64,000 nucleotides of DNA, taken from NCBI RefSeq assembly GCF_007859865.1, contig NZ_SJPI01000002.1, positions 248,001 to 312,000 on the forward strand, written 5' to 3'. Shown here piece after piece: positions 1 to 8,734 of this stretch. The notes beneath the pieces are model-generated. The model was not told the origin of the DNA. It ran no database searches and saw only the letters and a program-made list of their open reading frames with translations. The first letter of the stretch is position 1. Every line of letters starts with the position of its first letter. Origin of the DNA: Rubripirellula amarantea (GTDB taxonomy: Bacteria > Planctomycetota > Planctomycetia > Pirellulales > Pirellulaceae). A program made the position numbers and the translations under genes.

Positions 1-1
1 G

Positions 2-346
2 CGTGCGACGATCATCAAGGCAAGCTGCGAGAAATTGTTGAAGAAGCTGAACTTGGATGATCCGCTGTTCCATGTCGCGCAAGAGTTGCAGGAAGTCGCA
101 CTGCGAGACGAGTACTTCATCGAACGCAAGCTCTATCCCAACGTCGACTTTTATTCCGGCGTGATCTATCGCGCTCTTGGAATTCCCGTTCAGATGTTTA
201 CCGTGCTGTTCGCAATTGGACGTCTGCCGGGATGGATTGCTCACTGGCGTGAAATGCACGCGAACCCTGGAAGTCGCATCAACCGCCCTCGCCAAATCTA
301 CACCGGGGCGACCGAGCGTGAGTTTGTCAGTATCGAAAAACGATAG
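2..346 (+). CDS. gltA: Citrate synthase, C-terminal part (gene begins before window)
   Basis: The reading frame is open from base 2 and stops at 344-346, giving about 114 residues of a C-terminus. It contains [19 protein letters not shown], the conserved citrate synthase C-terminal block in which the Arg and the Asn/Asp residues shape the active site. It also has the late segment GWIAHWREM and ends shortly after it, as the family does. The enzyme condenses acetyl-CoA with oxaloacetate in the TCA cycle in the cytoplasm. The catalytic His and Asp segments lie upstream of the window. The gene overlaps the most likely moaA start by 29 bp, so the two may be co-transcribed, although no metabolic link is apparent. 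Confidence 0.88.
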   Translation, partial: RATIIKASCEKLLKKLNLDDPLFHVAQELQEVALRDEYFIERKLYPNVDFYSGVIYRALGIPVQMFTVLFAIGRLPGWIAHWREMHANPGSRINRPRQIYTGATEREFVSIEKR

Positions 347-1340
347 TTCGCCGTACCCGCTCGTCGATCGGTTTGGACGTGTCCACCGTAGCGTTCGATT
401 GAGCGTTACGGATCGTTGCAACATCCGATGCTTCTATTGCATGCCCGAGCACGATGCCGTGTTCGCGCCGCGCGAACAATTGCTGACCTTCGAAGAACTC
501 CATCGACTGACTTCTTTGTTGGTCACTCAGATGGGTGTCAACCGAGTGCGGATCACTGGCGGTGAACCCCTGGTGCGACGAGAGCTACCCACGCTGATCC
601 AAATGTTGGCGGGGATTCCGGGACTGGAAGACTTGTCGTTGACGACCAACGGAGTGCTGCTTGCTGAACACGCCGATGCGCTGCGTGACGCCGGCTTGCA
701 GCGGCTCAACATCAGTCTCGATACGCTCGACGAATCGACGTTCCAACGAATATCGCGGCGTTCTGGTTTGGCTAAAGTGATCGAAGGAATCGATGCCGCG
801 ATTGCCGCCGGCTTCCAAAGCGTGAAGCTAAACGCACTGGCGATTGCTGGGGTGAGCGAACCGGAAATCACTCGCTTGGCCGAGTTTGCGATCGACCGAG
901 GTGTCTCCATTCGTTTTATCGAGTTCATGCCACTCGACAGCGATCGCGATTGGACGTCCGCGAAAGTGCTAACGGGTGATCGGCTGCTCGCAATCTTGCG
1001 CGAACGTTTCGGCGAAGTGACACCTATACAACGAGCCGATCAATCTCAACCGTCGGAAGACTTCTTGGTTGGGCGTGGACGCGTCGGAATTATTCGTTCG
1101 GTTAGCGAACCGTTTTGCGGTTCTTGCGATCGATTGAGAATCACCGCGGATGGATCAATGCGAAACTGTCTCTTTGCGAGTGAAGAGACCCCGCTTCGCG
1201 AATTGATGCGGTCGGGAGCCCACGATCAGGTCTTAGCTGACCAAATCGCGTCATGTGTGGCAGCCAAGAAAGCGGCTCACGGCATCGATGATGCCTCGTT
1301 CTCGCCACCTATCCGCCCGATGTATTCGATTGGCGGATAG
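318..1340 (+). CDS. moaA: GTP 3',8-cyclase MoaA (molybdenum cofactor biosynthesis)
   Basis: This radical-SAM enzyme starts molybdopterin synthesis by converting GTP to 3',8-cyclo-7,8-dihydro-GTP. From the GTG at 318 the protein is 340 aa, the usual MoaA length; the open frame extends upstream to 177, inside citrate synthase. The SAM [4Fe-4S] motif CNIRCFYC (C34, C38, C41) sits near the N-terminus, followed by the GGEPLVR block. The second cluster site, CGSCDRLR followed by a Cys about 13 residues later, is near the C-terminus. The protein ends in Gly-Gly, as functional MoaA proteins do because the tail enters the active site. No strong Shine-Dalgarno precedes the GTG; it was chosen by family length. 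No other moa genes are nearby. Confidence 0.93.
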   Translation: MSLSVSKNDSSPYPLVDRFGRVHRSVRLSVTDRCNIRCFYCMPEHDAVFAPREQLLTFEELHRLTSLLVTQMGVNRVRITGGEPLVRRELPTLIQMLAGIPGLEDLSLTTNGVLLAEHADALRDAGLQRLNISLDTLDESTFQRISRRSGLAKVIEGIDAAIAAGFQSVKLNALAIAGVSEPEITRLAEFAIDRGVSIRFIEFMPLDSDRDWTSAKVLTGDRLLAILRERFGEVTPIQRADQSQPSEDFLVGRGRVGIIRSVSEPFCGSCDRLRITADGSMRNCLFASEETPLRELMRSGAHDQVLADQIASCVAAKKAAHGIDDASFSPPIRPMYSIGG

Positions 1341-1409
1341 GTCGCGAAAAGAAAAATATACTGCTTGAACGACGAAGCAACTCATTCGTCGCTCAGCAAT
1401 GCAGGCCGG

Positions 1410-2090
1410 TTATTCGGTGGCCGGTCGCTTGGGACGATCGCCACCCGGTTCGCCACCGCCATCGCCATTTCGATCGCCACGACGACCTTGTCCACCGCCG
1501 CCCATGCGTGACATCGCTTTGGTGAGTTCTTCCTTGGAAAGCGATCCATCACCATCGGCGTCGATGCGTGCTAGACGACCTGACATTGCTTCAGGAATCT
1601 CATCGCCGCTGAGTTTTCCGTCGCCATCGGCGTCTCGGTTTTCGAACATCTTGGCAACCATTTCAGGGCCGCCTCTACCTTGGCGTGACATCCCTTCGCG
1701 TCCACCTGGCCCACCTGGTCCGCCCGGGCCACCACCGCGATTGCCCATCATGGTAGGCCGCAGTTCATTGGCACTTAGCGAACCGTCATTGTCTTTGTCC
1801 AACGTTTTCAAGGCAGCGACCGCATTGTTAATTTCGTCGCTACTGATGGTGCCGTCTTGGTCAACATCGAGCGCCTTGTAGATCGGCAGCATCTGGATCA
1901 TTCGTCCGAAGCCTTCGGGACCACCCCCGCCGCCAGGTCCCCCGCGTCCGGGGCCGCCTTCACGACGAGCGCCTCTGTCTCGTGGTCCTTTTTCGGATCC
2001 CGTTTCTGGTGGGTCGGCCAGTACCGTTGAAGTTGATAGTCCAGCTAGCAAACTCGCCAACACAGCAGTGCGGATTGGATTGCGTTTCAT
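1410..2090 (-). CDS. Secreted Gly-rich EF-hand calcium-binding protein
   Basis: The 226-aa protein has a signal peptide (MKRNPIRTAVLASLLAGL, likely cleaved near VLA-DP). It carries four EF-hand loops in two pairs: DVDQDGTISSDE, DKDNDGSLSANE, DADGDGKLSGDE and DADGDGSLSKEE. All keep Asp or Asn at positions 1, 3 and 5, Gly at 6 and an acidic residue at 12, so all four should bind Ca2+. Between and around the pairs are low-complexity Gly/Pro/Arg stretches. Such proteins are common in planctomycetes, but their role is unknown; an extracytoplasmic calcium-dependent structural or binding role is inferred. A frame on the opposite strand over the same DNA reflects the GC-rich repeats and is not a gene. 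Confidence 0.85.
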   Translation of the reverse strand: MKRNPIRTAVLASLLAGLSTSTVLADPPETGSEKGPRDRGARREGGPGRGGPGGGGGPEGFGRMIQMLPIYKALDVDQDGTISSDEINNAVAALKTLDKDNDGSLSANELRPTMMGNRGGGPGGPGGPGGREGMSRQGRGGPEMVAKMFENRDADGDGKLSGDEIPEAMSGRLARIDADGDGSLSKEELTKAMSRMGGGGQGRRGDRNGDGGGEPGGDRPKRPATE

Positions 2091-2189
2091 TATTAGGTTA
2101 CCTTTTCGGGGAAGTTGTCATAGGACGTTCTGTAAAACGCCGCGCCAAGTGCAAGGTTTCGGTGCGAATGCACAATCCGATCAAGTGAC

Positions 2190-4700
2190 CTAGAACATTT
2201 GGCCAATAGCTTCGTCCGCAAGTTGGCTCCAAAGTGTCTCGTCTTTGGTGCGATCTACAACTGGTGTCGGTGCCCCTGCGGCTTCATCCTCGGACGTCGC
2301 GTTAGATTCCCTTGCGATTTGATTGATGATGATCAACGCGTCGCGGGCCGTGACTTTGTAGTCACCATTAACGTCTAGGAAATAGGGATCGGGTTTCTCG
2401 CTCGTCGGATCCAAGTCGACGTTGTCCTGGCGACGCCCAAGTTCGTTGATGATGATCAAAGCATCGTTGGCTGAAGTGCCGTTAAGCCCGTTGACGTCAT
2501 ACCGGTTCTCAGGATTTTGAAAGACCGGAGGTTCGTCGTCGAGAACTTCCAGTGTCGCAGACCCCTGAGTGTAAAGGTCGTTTCGAAAGACAAGGTTAAG
2601 GCTCTTGGGGGCTGCAGCAACATCATTGTCGACAGCTATAACGGGAATGCGGACGGAAGCCTGACCCGCCGGAATCGTAAATTCGCGTGGAAGGTCTATC
2701 TGTGAAGCAAGAAAGCCTAAAGCGGAAACGACAAGTTCCTCGTCCGTGTCGGTATTGCTTCGTCGGATTGTCAAATTCACAGCCGAACCACCTTCGACAA
2801 CGCTGTCGCTCGACAGAGCCGCCGTGAGTGATTCTTCGTCGCGAACGTCAATCGTGACTCTGCCAGACTCAACGCCACCGCCGGACGCCGTTAGTTCAAC
2901 CGCAACGGTTCCATCAAGAAGATTGTCGTTGACCGCGTTGAGTGGAATCGTGACCGACGATTCGCCAGCAGGAATCACCGCTGTAGCGTCAACCGTCAAT
3001 TCCGTGGTGTCGGACGAGGCCACCGTGATCGTTTGGTTGAACGTTTTCGCAGGACCACTACGCGTGATCGTTAGCGTTGCTGCCGCATTCCCCGCGTTCT
3101 CGTCGACCGCACTCTTGCTAACTTTCAAGCTAAGTTCTGGTTTGGGAGTAACGGTAATCGTAAAGGTCTTTTCGTCGGAGCCTTGGTTGTCATCGAACAC
3201 ACGCAACTTCACCGTCTTAACGCCGGTGGTCTCGTAAACGTGAGTACCCTTGAACTTGGCCGACGTCAACGTGCCATCGGCCTTGCCATTGGTGGTAACC
3301 GTGGCGTTGCCATCGTCGATGGTTCCATCACCCCAATCAATCGAATACGAGAATGTTTCCTCGCTAGCGGGATCACCATTGGGAGTCGAAAATCCTGGAT
3401 CGGTGATCGTTCCGATCGGATCGAGCGTGATCGCCTTACCGACCTCGACAGTCTGATTTCCAACCGAGGTCAACGAGGGCGCAACATTCGTGACGTTGAC
3501 CGTACGAATTTCATGGGTAAGTGTTCCCGACGTCGATCCACGAAGCACGACCGTGACGAGGTACTGGCCATCATCGGCGTAGACATGAGTCTGATTGATT
3601 TTCGCAGTTGTTGATTCGAGCTTTTCCCAACCAATGTCGTACATGCCAGCCAAGTCAAGTGTCGAAAGGCCTCGCGCACGGACATCGATCTGGGGTGTCA
3701 TGTTGGTGCTTTGGATGTTGGCGACGCTTTGTGCCCAGTGAGCCGTGGTCAACGGAACTTTGCCATCGCCTTCGTAGGCTTGGTTTGCGTTCGTCCCATC
3801 AAAACGACTTCCATTGACGAGGCGGTTCCAAGACGGTGCAAGCCCAAACCCAAACGCGTGTGCGAGTTCGTGAATCGCAATCGAAATGAAGTCGGTCTGG
3901 TTCTTGCCAATTTTTTCGGGATCCGTCCCAAAGTAAAAGTCGCGGGGTTGATCAAACGCAATCGAACCTACAACCGCTGCGAAGTCATCGGGCGATTTCT
4001 TGAGCGATCCGGTCTGACCTCGCGACCGAAGGTCATCCACGATCGAATCAAGCTTTGCCTGAGCTTGGTTGTTGCACTGCGTTTGCGTAAGCGTGCCGCA
4101 ACTGAAGAACGTAGCTGGATTCTTGATCGACACGTTAAGCGAACCAATCCCGCCGACTGCTGCAACAGACGGTCCCAAACCTCGTTCGTTATCAAAATTT
4201 CTTGAGCCCGCGAAAATCAAAACTTCGTTGGCCGCAATCCTTACGTTCCGTTTGCTGCTCACTTCAAAATTCTGTACGCCCGTCGTTGGGTGGTCGATGA
4301 CCGGCGTGACGTTCACGTCAGGATGGGTTCCGGTCGCTTCAAGTTCGTCGGCGAACAAACTAACGAAGGAGTTCGCGGCGTACTCTAAGGCCGCCTTCGA
4401 TCCGGCTTGTTTGAAGAAACCGCGTGTATCGAGCGAGTAGTCGAACTTGATTTTGAGCTTGCCAGTTTCGTTGGTACCTAGCCCGGTCACATTCGTTTTT
4501 TGACCGTCTCCCCAAAACACTTCGCCGGAGATGTTGCCAGTCAGGCCCTCGGTGCTGAGGTTTTGGCTAAGTTCGAAAGCGGCCGCTTCGGCGATCATTA
4601 GCCGACGTATTTCCAGCGATTCAAACCTCAAAGGACGACTTAACTTGGGACTGCGACGACGCTGCCTTGAGGGCGCATTGAGTCGGGGCACTGTTGGCAT
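2190..4700 (-). CDS. Surface protein: degenerate metallopeptidase, PKD, Calx-beta and dockerin-like domains
   Basis: An 836-aa modular exported protein. The N-terminus is basic and contains RFESLEIRRLM, a variant of the planctomycete LExxExRRLL export motif. Residues about 50-350 resemble a metzincin-type peptidase: HELAHAFGFGL starts at H277, and a later MYDIGWE segment resembles a Met-turn region. The third zinc ligand expected at residue 287 is Leu, so activity is doubtful. A PKD-like domain (SYSIDWGDGT) follows at about 365-520, then two Calx-beta-like domains at about 525-740. Two dockerin-like calcium loops, DVNGLNGTSANDALIIINEL and DVNGDYKVTARDALIIINQI, come near the C-terminus. It is probably on the cell surface; substrate and partner are unknown. 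Confidence 0.8.
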   Translation of the reverse strand: MPTVPRLNAPSRQRRRSPKLSRPLRFESLEIRRLMIAEAAAFELSQNLSTEGLTGNISGEVFWGDGQKTNVTGLGTNETGKLKIKFDYSLDTRGFFKQAGSKAALEYAANSFVSLFADELEATGTHPDVNVTPVIDHPTTGVQNFEVSSKRNVRIAANEVLIFAGSRNFDNERGLGPSVAAVGGIGSLNVSIKNPATFFSCGTLTQTQCNNQAQAKLDSIVDDLRSRGQTGSLKKSPDDFAAVVGSIAFDQPRDFYFGTDPEKIGKNQTDFISIAIHELAHAFGFGLAPSWNRLVNGSRFDGTNANQAYEGDGKVPLTTAHWAQSVANIQSTNMTPQIDVRARGLSTLDLAGMYDIGWEKLESTTAKINQTHVYADDGQYLVTVVLRGSTSGTLTHEIRTVNVTNVAPSLTSVGNQTVEVGKAITLDPIGTITDPGFSTPNGDPASEETFSYSIDWGDGTIDDGNATVTTNGKADGTLTSAKFKGTHVYETTGVKTVKLRVFDDNQGSDEKTFTITVTPKPELSLKVSKSAVDENAGNAAATLTITRSGPAKTFNQTITVASSDTTELTVDATAVIPAGESSVTIPLNAVNDNLLDGTVAVELTASGGGVESGRVTIDVRDEESLTAALSSDSVVEGGSAVNLTIRRSNTDTDEELVVSALGFLASQIDLPREFTIPAGQASVRIPVIAVDNDVAAAPKSLNLVFRNDLYTQGSATLEVLDDEPPVFQNPENRYDVNGLNGTSANDALIIINELGRRQDNVDLDPTSEKPDPYFLDVNGDYKVTARDALIIINQIARESNATSEDEAAGAPTPVVDRTKDETLWSQLADEAIGQMF

Positions 4701-5022
4701 AACGTTATTGAAGAGGATGAGAAGAGACAGCGAGCGCTGAGTGTACGTCCAGGTAGTATTCTATGGAGTCATGCAATAGGGAATAAGTGCAATGCAAGGC
4801 GTCCAGGGCTTTCCTTTTGCGGTCGGCGGCCAACACCAAGTTTGAACCGTAGTCACCAGCAGGTGAACGGGTGTGCTGGTACGCAGCCGGCAAACGACCG
4901 CTTATCTGGGTCGCAAGATCATCGACTTGGCGGTAGTTTGCTTGAGATAAACTAGGTCCGTCCCATCGCCTGTCATGGCTTCGTTAACCAGGTCAGCAAG
5001 TCCCTCTTCGGAAACACGGCCA
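4701..5022. other. Intergenic region, divergent gene starts
   Basis: About 320 bases between the divergently transcribed surface protein and LRR protein genes. It should hold both promoters. I see no RNA gene, repeat array or convincing promoter boxes; the short frames here lack coding character. Confidence 0.5.
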
Positions 5023-5949
5023 ATGATTCCACCTCTAAATCCCCGTCAGTACATGTTCCGTCAGTTCGTGTTTTGTTTGCTGGTAGCAACTTGCCTCACT
5101 AACTCACAATCGCATGCTGACGAGCCTTCCGAGACGTCAGAAGTTACGGCGTCAGAAGTCGAGCCAAAGCCAGCCGAGACGGTGTCGATCTTCGCGGATA
5201 AGAATCTCGAAGAAGCGGTACGGGCCGAAGTTTATGCCAAACGGTACAACAGTGAACCCATTTTGGCGGAAGATGTTGCCACGATTTCTCGAGTCGTTGC
5301 GAAACGTAAAGGAATCAAGAGTCTGGCGGGCTTGGAACATTGCAAGCGAATCATGCTTTTGGATCTTGCTGGCAATGAGATCGCCGATCTCAACCCGCTG
5401 AGCGAACTGAAGTTGTTACAGTCTGTTACGATTTCGAAGAACAAAATTTCGGACTTGTCGCCGATCAAAGGACTGAAGTCGATGCAGTTGCTGGACTTGT
5501 CCGAGAACCAAGTTGCGGACCTTTCCGCTATCGAAGGAATGTCGAACCTGAGAACGCTTTACGTCAGCGGCAACAAGATTGATGATCTTTCGTCACTGGC
5601 CAAATTGACCAAGCTGTGGTCGGTCGATTTTTCTACCAACCAAGTTTCGGACTTAGCGCCGATAGCGAATTTGAAGTGGCTCAGTACCCTTAACGCAGAC
5701 GGCAATCAAGTCGAATCGCTCACGCCGTTAAAGGGGCTGGGCGAACTGGACCTGATGATGATTCGCCGAAACAAGATTCGCGATCTAACGCCATTAATTG
5801 AAATGTGCGAAGCAGACTTCAACGGGGATCGCAAATTCGCGCCGTATCTAGACATCTACATCAGCGGCAATCCGATCGACGATGCGACACTGAATGAGCA
5901 AATCCAACGGTTGCAAGCTCTGGGCGTTGACGTCGAGGACGATCAATAG
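5023..5949 (+). CDS. Exported leucine-rich repeat protein (internalin-like LRRs)
   Basis: From ATG 5023 the protein is about 308 aa. A signal peptide (MFRQFVFCLLVATCLTNSQSHA) follows a short N-terminal stretch; ATG 5053, which starts directly at the signal peptide, is an equally good start. After an acidic linker there are about seven 22-residue LRRs of the bacterial internalin/SDS22 class with the pattern LxxLxLxxNxIxDLxPLxxL, for example LDLAGNEIADLNPLSELKLL and LDLSENQVADLSAIEGM. The C-terminus forms an LRR cap. Such repeats form a curved protein-binding surface, so an extracytoplasmic protein-protein role is inferred; the partner is unknown. It is convergent with the metallophosphoesterase gene that follows. 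Confidence 0.8.
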   Translation: MIPPLNPRQYMFRQFVFCLLVATCLTNSQSHADEPSETSEVTASEVEPKPAETVSIFADKNLEEAVRAEVYAKRYNSEPILAEDVATISRVVAKRKGIKSLAGLEHCKRIMLLDLAGNEIADLNPLSELKLLQSVTISKNKISDLSPIKGLKSMQLLDLSENQVADLSAIEGMSNLRTLYVSGNKIDDLSSLAKLTKLWSVDFSTNQVSDLAPIANLKWLSTLNADGNQVESLTPLKGLGELDLMMIRRNKIRDLTPLIEMCEADFNGDRKFAPYLDIYISGNPIDDATLNEQIQRLQALGVDVEDDQ

Positions 5950-5965
5950 CCATCACGTCCCGGCA

Positions 5966-6003
5966 CACACCTTACCAACCTTCGCACACCTTACCGACCT
6001 TCG
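5966..6003. repeat. Two 19-bp direct repeats over a stop codon
   Basis: Units 5966-5984 and 5985-6003 (cacaccttaccaaccttcg) differ at one base. The second unit covers the last codons and stop codon of the minus-strand metallophosphoesterase, so the array looks like a tandem duplication of that gene's 3' end. Confidence 0.85.
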
Positions 6004-6779
6004 CGTAATCGGTAGCCGAGCAGGTTGTCGAGTTCAGGTTCCGCTTCGATCAGCTTGACCGTCTGCTCGATATCGTACTCCACTCGGCGATAGACGATTT
6101 TCTCGGGATCGTGAATCACATAGCAACTTCGGGGGTCACCATCGCGAGGCTGACCGACGCTTCCGACGTTGATCATCAATCGTTGATTGCGATCCGAGAT
6201 GTCATAGCCGGCGCCCGTATCCGTGGGGCGTACAAAGCGCAGGTCACTGGTGAAAACGCCAGGAACGTGGGTGTGGCCTTGAAAACACAGATGCCGGAAT
6301 AGCGAGAATAGCTTTTCCATTTTCTTGACGTTCTGGGTGTCTTCGGGAAAAACGTATTCATTCGTCGGTCCGCGCGGCGAACCGTGAACAAACATTAGGC
6401 TTGGCAATTCACCGTCCCCGGACCCCGGCACTGCTTCTTCCACGATCCGTGGCATCCGGCACAGGTAATTCATACGCTTCAGGCTAACTTCGGGGCCTTC
6501 CGGGCCGCACTCGACCTGAGCTCGCGTCCAGAAAATGGCCTGTTCGGCAGCAACGTTGAAACCTTCTGGATCGAACAGCGCGCTGCTGTCGTGATTGCCA
6601 AGAATGCAGAACTCAAAGTTCATCACTTGATCGAGGCACTCGCAAGGCTGCGGCCCATAGCCAATGACATCGCCTAGGCAGACGATTCGATCGACGTTCT
6701 GCGATTCAACGTCGGCCAGCACCGCTTCAAGTGCGGACAAATTACCGTGAATGTCACTCAGGATCGCGGTGCGGGTCAC
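5991..6779 (-). CDS. YfcE/MJ0936-like metallophosphoesterase (first of a tandem pair)
   Basis: This 262-aa protein is a calcineurin-like phosphoesterase of the small cytoplasmic class. The motifs that bind two metals appear in order: DIHGN near residue 9, GDVIGYGP, GNHD, HGSPRGPTNEYVFP and GHTH, followed by NVGSVGQPRDG. The substrate cannot be read from the sequence; relatives hydrolyse phosphodiesters such as cyclic nucleotides or dinucleoside polyphosphates. The start is a GTG. The gene directly upstream on the same strand (6917-7675) is a paralogue with the same motif order and the same late segments, so the pair arose by tandem duplication. The final codons lie inside a 19-bp repeat. Confidence 0.85.
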   Translation of the reverse strand: MTRTAILSDIHGNLSALEAVLADVESQNVDRIVCLGDVIGYGPQPCECLDQVMNFEFCILGNHDSSALFDPEGFNVAAEQAIFWTRAQVECGPEGPEVSLKRMNYLCRMPRIVEEAVPGSGDGELPSLMFVHGSPRGPTNEYVFPEDTQNVKKMEKLFSLFRHLCFQGHTHVPGVFTSDLRFVRPTDTGAGYDISDRNQRLMINVGSVGQPRDGDPRSCYVIHDPEKIVYRRVEYDIEQTVKLIEAEPELDNLLGYRLREGR

Positions 6780-6916
6780 GTCGGTTTATCAACTAGAAGG
6801 TAAGGAATATCAAGGTCGTTGCAGGCATCGCACTTCGATCAAATACTTGGGAATGAAGCCGAATGTTTCGACATAGTCGAGAAAGCGTGTCGTGCTTGAG
6901 TTAGACAAACGTCTTT

Positions 6917-7675
6917 CTAACGCCCGTGTTTAAGTCGATCGCCAAGAGCATCCGAAAGATCGGGCACGTTGTAGATCTTTTCGGCCGTCTTATTGCGATC
7001 ATAGTCAACGCGGCGGTACGTAATCGTTTTCGCATCCGTGTCCAAAATCACATAGCACGACTTGTTATTGTCATCGCGAGGTTGGCCGACGCTTCCAACG
7101 TTGACCATCAGCTTTGCTCCGCCAATCTTGTAGGAATGGTCGCATTCGTCTGGCGAAATAAACTCGCATTCCGTTGTGAAGATTCCCGGCAGGTGGGTGT
7201 GTCCCATGAAGCAAACGTGTTCGATTTTGCCGAACAGAATTTCCATCTTGCGAGTGTCGAAGATGTATTCGGGGAACACGTACTCGTTCGTGGGGTCACG
7301 TGGGGAGCCATGCACGAAACGGTACTCGGATTCTTCGACCTGTCGCGGCAGTTCACCCAAGAAGTCCCAACGCGAATTGACTTGAGCGTTGCTTCCAGGT
7401 CCATTGTCGAGTTGGTCGCGAGTCCAATAAATCGCCTGCAACGCCATCTGATTGAAGCCATCAGGATCGAATAAAGCAGCTTGATCGTGATTGCCCAGAA
7501 TTGTTTTCTGGCAACGCTTCATGACTAAATCAAGGCACTCGCAGGGATTCGGTCCATAGCCGATAATATCGCCCAGGCAGTAGATCTCTGCTACATCGTT
7601 AGAATCGATATCCGCTAACACGGCCTCGAATGCTTCGAGATTGCCGTGGATATCGCTGATCAAGGCTCGCTTCAC
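6917..7675 (-). CDS. YfcE/MJ0936-like metallophosphoesterase (second of a tandem pair)
   Basis: A 252-aa paralogue of the neighbouring phosphoesterase with all metal-ligand motifs intact: DIHGN, GDIIGYGPNPCECLD, GNHDQ, HGSPRDPTNEYVFPE and GHTHLPG, then NVGSVGQPRDD. The start is a GTG. It differs mainly in lacking the VPGSGDGELP insertion between the GNHD and HGSP blocks. It lies 137 bases upstream of its paralogue, so co-transcription is possible. Substrate unknown; retention of both active sites suggests specialised substrates or conditions rather than decay. Confidence 0.85.
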   Translation of the reverse strand: MKRALISDIHGNLEAFEAVLADIDSNDVAEIYCLGDIIGYGPNPCECLDLVMKRCQKTILGNHDQAALFDPDGFNQMALQAIYWTRDQLDNGPGSNAQVNSRWDFLGELPRQVEESEYRFVHGSPRDPTNEYVFPEYIFDTRKMEILFGKIEHVCFMGHTHLPGIFTTECEFISPDECDHSYKIGGAKLMVNVGSVGQPRDDNNKSCYVILDTDAKTITYRRVDYDRNKTAEKIYNVPDLSDALGDRLKHGR

Positions 7676-7875
7676 CGGTGGATTCCTGCTGGTGCGTCGA
7701 CGGTAGGTCGTCTCAATGGGGGCTCGTCATGAGTCATTCGACGACCTCCAATTGTAAGTGGAATTAAAATTTCGCAGCAATCCCATGACTGAGTAGCTCG
7801 TCGGAAGCCTCTATCCTAACCCACACCCTTGCACTTGAACAATCCACGCACTCGACGGAAGACTGAAACAAGCGG

Positions 7876-8607
7876 ATGACTGAAACAATCGGGAACTCGA
7901 CGATCCAAGCGGACGGGCAAACCGCGTCGGAAACCGCTGGGCAATTGGCGATGGAGACGACGGGAAAAGGCGGCAGTATCGCGATCTTAGTTGCCGGCCG
8001 AGTTGTGCACCAAGTCGTATTACCCCAACGAGAACGTACCGCGCGAGTCTTGACCGGCGAACTCGAGCGAACGGTCGCTTGGGCGAACCAATCGGGTATC
8101 AAGATTGGGCTTTTGTCGGTCGCCGATGGCCCAGGTTCATTCACCGGCCTGCGAATAGGCGTGACGACTGCGAAAACGCTTAGCTATGCGTGGCAAATCC
8201 CTTTGGTCTCGGTGGATTCGTTGTCAGCGATCGCGGCTGAAGCATTTCGAATGACCCCGAACGTAGACCGCATTCTGGTCGCTCTGGATGCTTATCGCGA
8301 ACAGGCGTACGTCGCCGAAGTCAGCCGACAACTTCTTTCGACCACACCGTCAGAAATGGCCGAACGGATCGAGGTGCTTTCTCATTCTGAATTGGCCTCG
8401 CGAGTGGCATCAGCTCAGGGTTGGCATTTCGCTGGTGACGCCAAACTATTCGATGATGTCGATGCTGCTCGAATCCTGCCTCGAGAATGCGATGCCGTGG
8501 GAGTGGGCATTATCGCTCATCAAAAAGCCAGCCAAGAACTGTTTGTTGAGGCAATGGAGTTGGTACCTCGCTACGTCAAATTGAGCGCGGCCGAAGAGAA
8601 ACTGTAA
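7876..8607 (+). CDS. tsaB: tRNA N6-threonylcarbamoyladenosine biosynthesis protein TsaB
   Basis: TsaB (YeaZ) is the dimerising partner of TsaD in the complex that makes t6A at position 37 of ANN-decoding tRNAs. The 243-aa protein has the ASKHA-fold start LAMETTGKGGSIAIL, replacing the usual LAIDTS, and the diagnostic block GPGSFTGLRIGVTTAKTLSY. The later segments VSVDSLSAIAAEA and VALDAYREQAYVA also fit. About 20 residues precede the domain, so translation may start later than the ATG at 7876; no clear Shine-Dalgarno decides it. No tsaD, tsaE or tsaC is in the window. A hairpin terminator follows at 8665. Confidence 0.88.
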   Translation: MTETIGNSTIQADGQTASETAGQLAMETTGKGGSIAILVAGRVVHQVVLPQRERTARVLTGELERTVAWANQSGIKIGLLSVADGPGSFTGLRIGVTTAKTLSYAWQIPLVSVDSLSAIAAEAFRMTPNVDRILVALDAYREQAYVAEVSRQLLSTTPSEMAERIEVLSHSELASRVASAQGWHFAGDAKLFDDVDAARILPRECDAVGVGIIAHQKASQELFVEAMELVPRYVKLSAAEEKL

Positions 8608-8664
8608 AGCGAAGTTTTTCTTAGCGCGAACGCAAAGATCGCGAGAAGGCAAACTGACCGACAA

Positions 8665-8702
8665 TAAAAAAACCTCGACGAACAAGTTCGCCGAGGTTTT
8701 CC
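8665..8702. terminator. Bidirectional intrinsic terminator
   Basis: A strong hairpin has arms aacctcgacgaac and the near-complement gttcgccgaggtt, with an A-run before and a T-run after it. It lies between the convergent tsaB and barrel-protein genes and can end transcription from both sides. Confidence 0.85.
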
Positions 8703-8734
8703 GATGAAAGACTGCAAATCTTTTTCGTCAATGA

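Noticed and set aside
1399-1881. 160-aa Pro/Ser-rich frame opposite the EF-hand gene
   Set aside because: It is the antisense of low-complexity Gly/Arg/Asp codons; the EF-hand loops on the minus strand are clearly coding.
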